Shown here: positions 61,201 through 64,000 of the stretch, one piece after another | Position numbering within the stretch: the first letter of the stretch is position 1 | How the letters are laid out: each line of letters starts with the position of its first letter | Assembly (NCBI GenBank): GCA_964578345.1 | Contig: CAZOCP010000002.1 | Span: forward strand, 1-64,000 | From: VGKP01 sp964578345 | GTDB taxonomy: Archaea; Nanobdellota; Nanobdellia; Pacearchaeales; GW2011-AR1 | Direction: 5' to 3' | DNA length: 64,000 nucleotides | Made by a program: the position numbers and the translations under genes | Notes under the pieces: model-generated | What the model saw: the letters and a program-made list of their open reading frames with translations, nothing else | Database searches by the model: none | Told to the model about the DNA's origin: nothing

Positions 61201-64000
61201 GTTGCATGGAATTAATATTAGTGAAGGTTCTTTGAGGAACAATATCACTCGCAATATTGCAAGCAATAACACGCAGGCAGGAATTATTATCGGAGCAAAC
61301 TCTCACTTAAATAATCTTACAAATAACTCGATCGTATTCAACAAGGGTATGTCTGGTGTGCGTGCAGATGCTACCTTGAATACCACCATTGTCAGCAACA
61401 TCATTATCTTTAATATTGGATCTGGCTTAACACTGTTGAACGGAAACAACTACACTCAAGTGCATTTCAACGTGCTGAATAACAACACAGTCAATGGCTT
61501 GAATCTAACAGTCCGAAATTTCCACAACAACTTCACATATAATACCGCGCACAACAATTCGCAAGGCGGGTTTGTGATTTTCAACAGCTCCAATAACACA
61601 TTCATCGGGAGCGCACTCTATAATAATTCCGGAAACGCGATCAATCTCACTTCAAGCCAGAACAACACCTTTCACAACACCACAATCAACAACAATTTTT
61701 ATGGAATAGGCTTCAACTTCAAATCCTTAAATAACCAATTCTTTGGTCTCACTATCAATAACTCAGGCAGAGACGCACTGTTTTTCAACGACAGCTTTTC
61801 AAGCGGAAATAATTTCACCAATCTCACGTTCATCTTGACAAATCCTGCATTCCACGATATCCGCGTCGCAGATAGAAGCCTCAACAATACACAGTTTACA
61901 AACGCAAACTTCACAGGAAATTACAGCTTCAATGGCTCTGGAGGCATCGTGTGGTTCAAGCACGAGCAGTTTGGAGAAATTCGTTTCTTACGCCCCATCA
62001 ATGGCACAGCGAATAATCTTTCCGATAAAATACGTTTTGGGAACAATTCAGTGTTTGTCAACGAGACAATAGGAGCCTTTGGTCTAAATAGAAGCGCGAA
62101 TGTCACTCTTTATGGCGTTCCCAATTATACAAATCCTTCTCTGTTAAAGAATGGAGAAAATTGTCCTACAAGTATTTGTAGCAACTTCACATCATTGAGT
62201 GCTGGCACAGTAAGCTTTAATGTAACATACTGGTCAAATTACAGCATCAACGGAACAGAAGGTGCGGCTGATAACACAGTCCCAATAACCACACTCATCG
62301 CACCATCAAATAACACAGCAACCGCAACAGCAACTTACTCATTTAACTCAACATTCTCAGATGAAACTGCTCTTGCCAATGCCACATTATATATTTGGAA
62401 CTCCTCGAGTGATATTGTCAACAATACAGAAACCCGTACACTTTCAGGGACTGTCGGAAGCTCAAATATCACATTAACATTGCCATACGATGACAATTTC
62501 ACCTGGAACTATCTCGTAAAAGACTCCTCAAATAATATGGCTTGGAACAATACAAATTTCACATTCATCCTCGACAGAATACAGCCGTTCATCAACTTCA
62601 GCATAGAGACAGAAGCCAACAATTCAGTGCTTACACGCACAAATATTGTTATTAACGTAACTGCAACTGACCTTGCCCTCGTCAATATAACTATTAATCT
62701 CTACAACGCTTCCGGCTTTCTCAATCAAACTAACACGTCAACAACCTCCTCTTTCTTTATTAACTATACTGCTCTTGCAAACGGCACTTACTTCTTCAAC
62801 GCCACTGCAGCAGATACTGTAAATAATATTAACAGAACAGAAACCCGTAACATAACTATAAACACAACACCAACTAACAGTGCGCCGCTGATAATTCTAG
62901 TCACAAATATCCCAGACCAAAGCATCACTGAAGACACTACAACAAAAGTATGGTTAAACTTCACAGCCTACGATGCAGACGGCTTTGGTAATCTCAACGA
63001 TGCAAGTGCACTGGCAAATTTCACCCGCGCAGGCGAAGCAGTGCGGCAAAACCTAACCTGTGTCAAGCTCACAACCTATTCAAGTTTTTATGCCAACTAC
63101 ACCTGTGCAATCGATGTTTGGTATTTCGATGGCTCTGGTATCTGGAATATTTCTGTCGCCATCAATGACACCAGCAATGAAGTTGCTGTCAATAGCTCAG
63201 CAACGACAAATCAATCACTTAACTTTACACTTCTCTCAACAACAGCTTTTACTTCCTATCCAACTTCATTAACCTTCGCATCAATTAATCCAGGCGGTAG
63301 CAATCAAAGTTCTAATAACGATCCTTTGACTTTAAATAATACTGGAAACAAAAATATTACAGTAGGAAATGTTGAAATGAATGCAACAAATCTTCTTGGT
63401 GAGACTGATTCAACAAAGGGTATATATGCAGGAAACTTCTCAATTGGTGTAGGTACTGGCAGCAACGCAGAATGTGATATTTCTTCAGGAGAAAATAATG
63501 CGTCTTCTTTAGTTAAAGGTCTTTTCCAGGCTGTTAATCGTTCATCGCTCTCTCAAGGAAATCACAGCGCCAACAACGGCATCGCAGGACAAGAGCAATT
63601 ATACATATGCATCAGATTCGCGGGCAATGAACTATCAGCCCAATCATACTCCACATCAAATCAGGGTTCGTGGACAATCCGTATTCTTGCAATTGCACTA
63701 TCATTCAATTCGCTCCGTAAAAGAAAGAAAAAAGAAATTCCTCTTTCAATATTTATTAAAGAACTAGGCGCTCTTGAAACGCTCTGCAAATACCTCAACG
63801 AAAATCTTGGGTTGCGTTATTGTGAGATTGCACAGATTCTACAAAGAGATGAGCGCACCGTCTGGACAGCACACCATCAAGCTATAAAAAAACATCCGCA
63901 GCCGTTCGCTCATCTATCAAAAACGCCTTCGATGCCTCTTGAACAATTCACAAATAAAAAATATACTTCTCTTGAAACAAGTATTATTTATCTAAAAGAA
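58255..64000 (+). CDS. Giant surface protein with beta-helix ectodomain and cytoplasmic HTH (partial)
   Basis: Runs off the window; more than 1900 codons. A cytoplasmic coiled coil (about residues 5-90) precedes a TM helix (SRVFLMLFFGLFIGGIVFY) and LTGYAI. Then come a Ser/Pro/Gln linker with 69-bp repeats, a domain paralogous to the 3029-aa protein (about 59930-60340), a beta-helix (about 60400-61950) and Ig-like domains (about 62280-63300). A short hydrophobic stretch WTIRILAIALSF follows, then RKRKKK and a sigma-region-4-like HTH (YCEIAQILQRDERTVWTAHH near 63820). The frame shifts at the second gap only because 100 N is not a multiple of three; after 59192 one open frame continues to the end. 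Confidence 0.8.
58969..59091. repeat. 69-bp in-frame tandem repeat
   Basis: CAGACATCACC at 58969 and 59038, period 69 bp, encoding a 23-residue Pro/Gln/Asn-rich unit (QTSPNESLQTPAPQNEA). The unit continues on the far side of the second N run (59192-59235), so the gap lies in the array. Confidence 0.9.
59092..59191. other. Assembly gap (100 N) in repeat array
   Basis: Exactly 100 N. The coding frame before and after differs by one, which a gap of real length 3n would resolve. It is bordered by identical 69-bp units. Confidence 0.95.

Noticed and set aside
59362..62106. Minus-strand ORFs within the last giant gene
   Set aside because: They oppose a long open frame with clear beta-helix and Ig features and show no motifs or promoters.

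Overview
The window looks like a chromosomal segment of an AT-rich DPANN-type archaeon, probably of the Woesearchaeota/Pacearchaeota kind. The core genes are archaeal: MCM helicase, an RPA-like OB protein, aIF2-beta with DUF424 and a Dim2-like KH protein, aRF1, archaeal ValRS and GlyRS, tRNA-splicing endonuclease EndA, ribosomal protein eS17, FtsZ, an Nre protein with a PCNA-binding tail, and an ATP-dependent DNA ligase. Most genes have an archaeal TATA box about 25 nt upstream of the start and no Shine-Dalgarno sequence. The phylum is an inference from gene content and from giant LamG/beta-helix surface proteins.

Layout. 0.1-18.2 kb (all minus strand): a cell-surface block with two giant membrane-anchored proteins (1866 and 3029 aa), an Ig/TM/coiled-coil protein and a charged helical protein. 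18.5-24.5 kb: DNA ligase, an unknown gene, Nre, a membrane protein joining an AN1 zinc finger to a metzincin-like protease, and a broken Nudix gene. 24.5-30.5 kb: small zinc and membrane proteins, then a DHH phosphoesterase, an acylphosphatase/cis-prenyltransferase fusion, a metallo-beta-lactamase-fold protein and FtsZ. 30.5-37 kb: accessory DNA with a transposase remnant, nitroreductase, MnmA, a PH-domain membrane protein, tRNA-Asn and an MNT/HEPN pair, flanked by several direct and inverted repeats. 37-50 kb: the information-processing core. 50.1-55.6 kb: intron-containing tRNA(CAT), an AbrB/PIN pair, HIT, MinD-like ATPase, tRNA-Ala, ZIP transporter and GlyRS. 55.9-57.9 kb: small membrane proteins and a bacterial-looking YdeI/PhnB-like cluster. 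58.25-64 kb: a third giant surface protein, interrupted by two 100-N assembly gaps and running off the window.

The most unusual signal is a family of short, nested, near-perfect palindromes spread over the window. An outer stem encloses an inner stem whose loop is almost always TAAA, TTAA or similar, while the stem sequences differ from copy to copy. One 246-bp composite copy has inserted in frame into the signal-peptide region of a surface protein with an apparent target duplication. Others supply the last codons and stop of DNA ligase, a nitroreductase and a small membrane protein; one lies inside a tRNA intron and one abuts a tRNA gene. A second dispersed repeat, about 20 bp (consensus GCTGTAAAGTAAACGTCACC), occurs in both orientations near accessory segments.

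The second notable point is the giant protein at the right edge. It keeps one reading frame from its beta-helix ectodomain, through a short hydrophobic segment, into a cytoplasmic domain resembling a sigma-region-4 helix-turn-helix, so it could be a surface sensor or regulator. Its promoter/start region and a Pro/Gln-rich linker are tandemly repeated exactly at the assembly gaps, which suggests variable repeat number.
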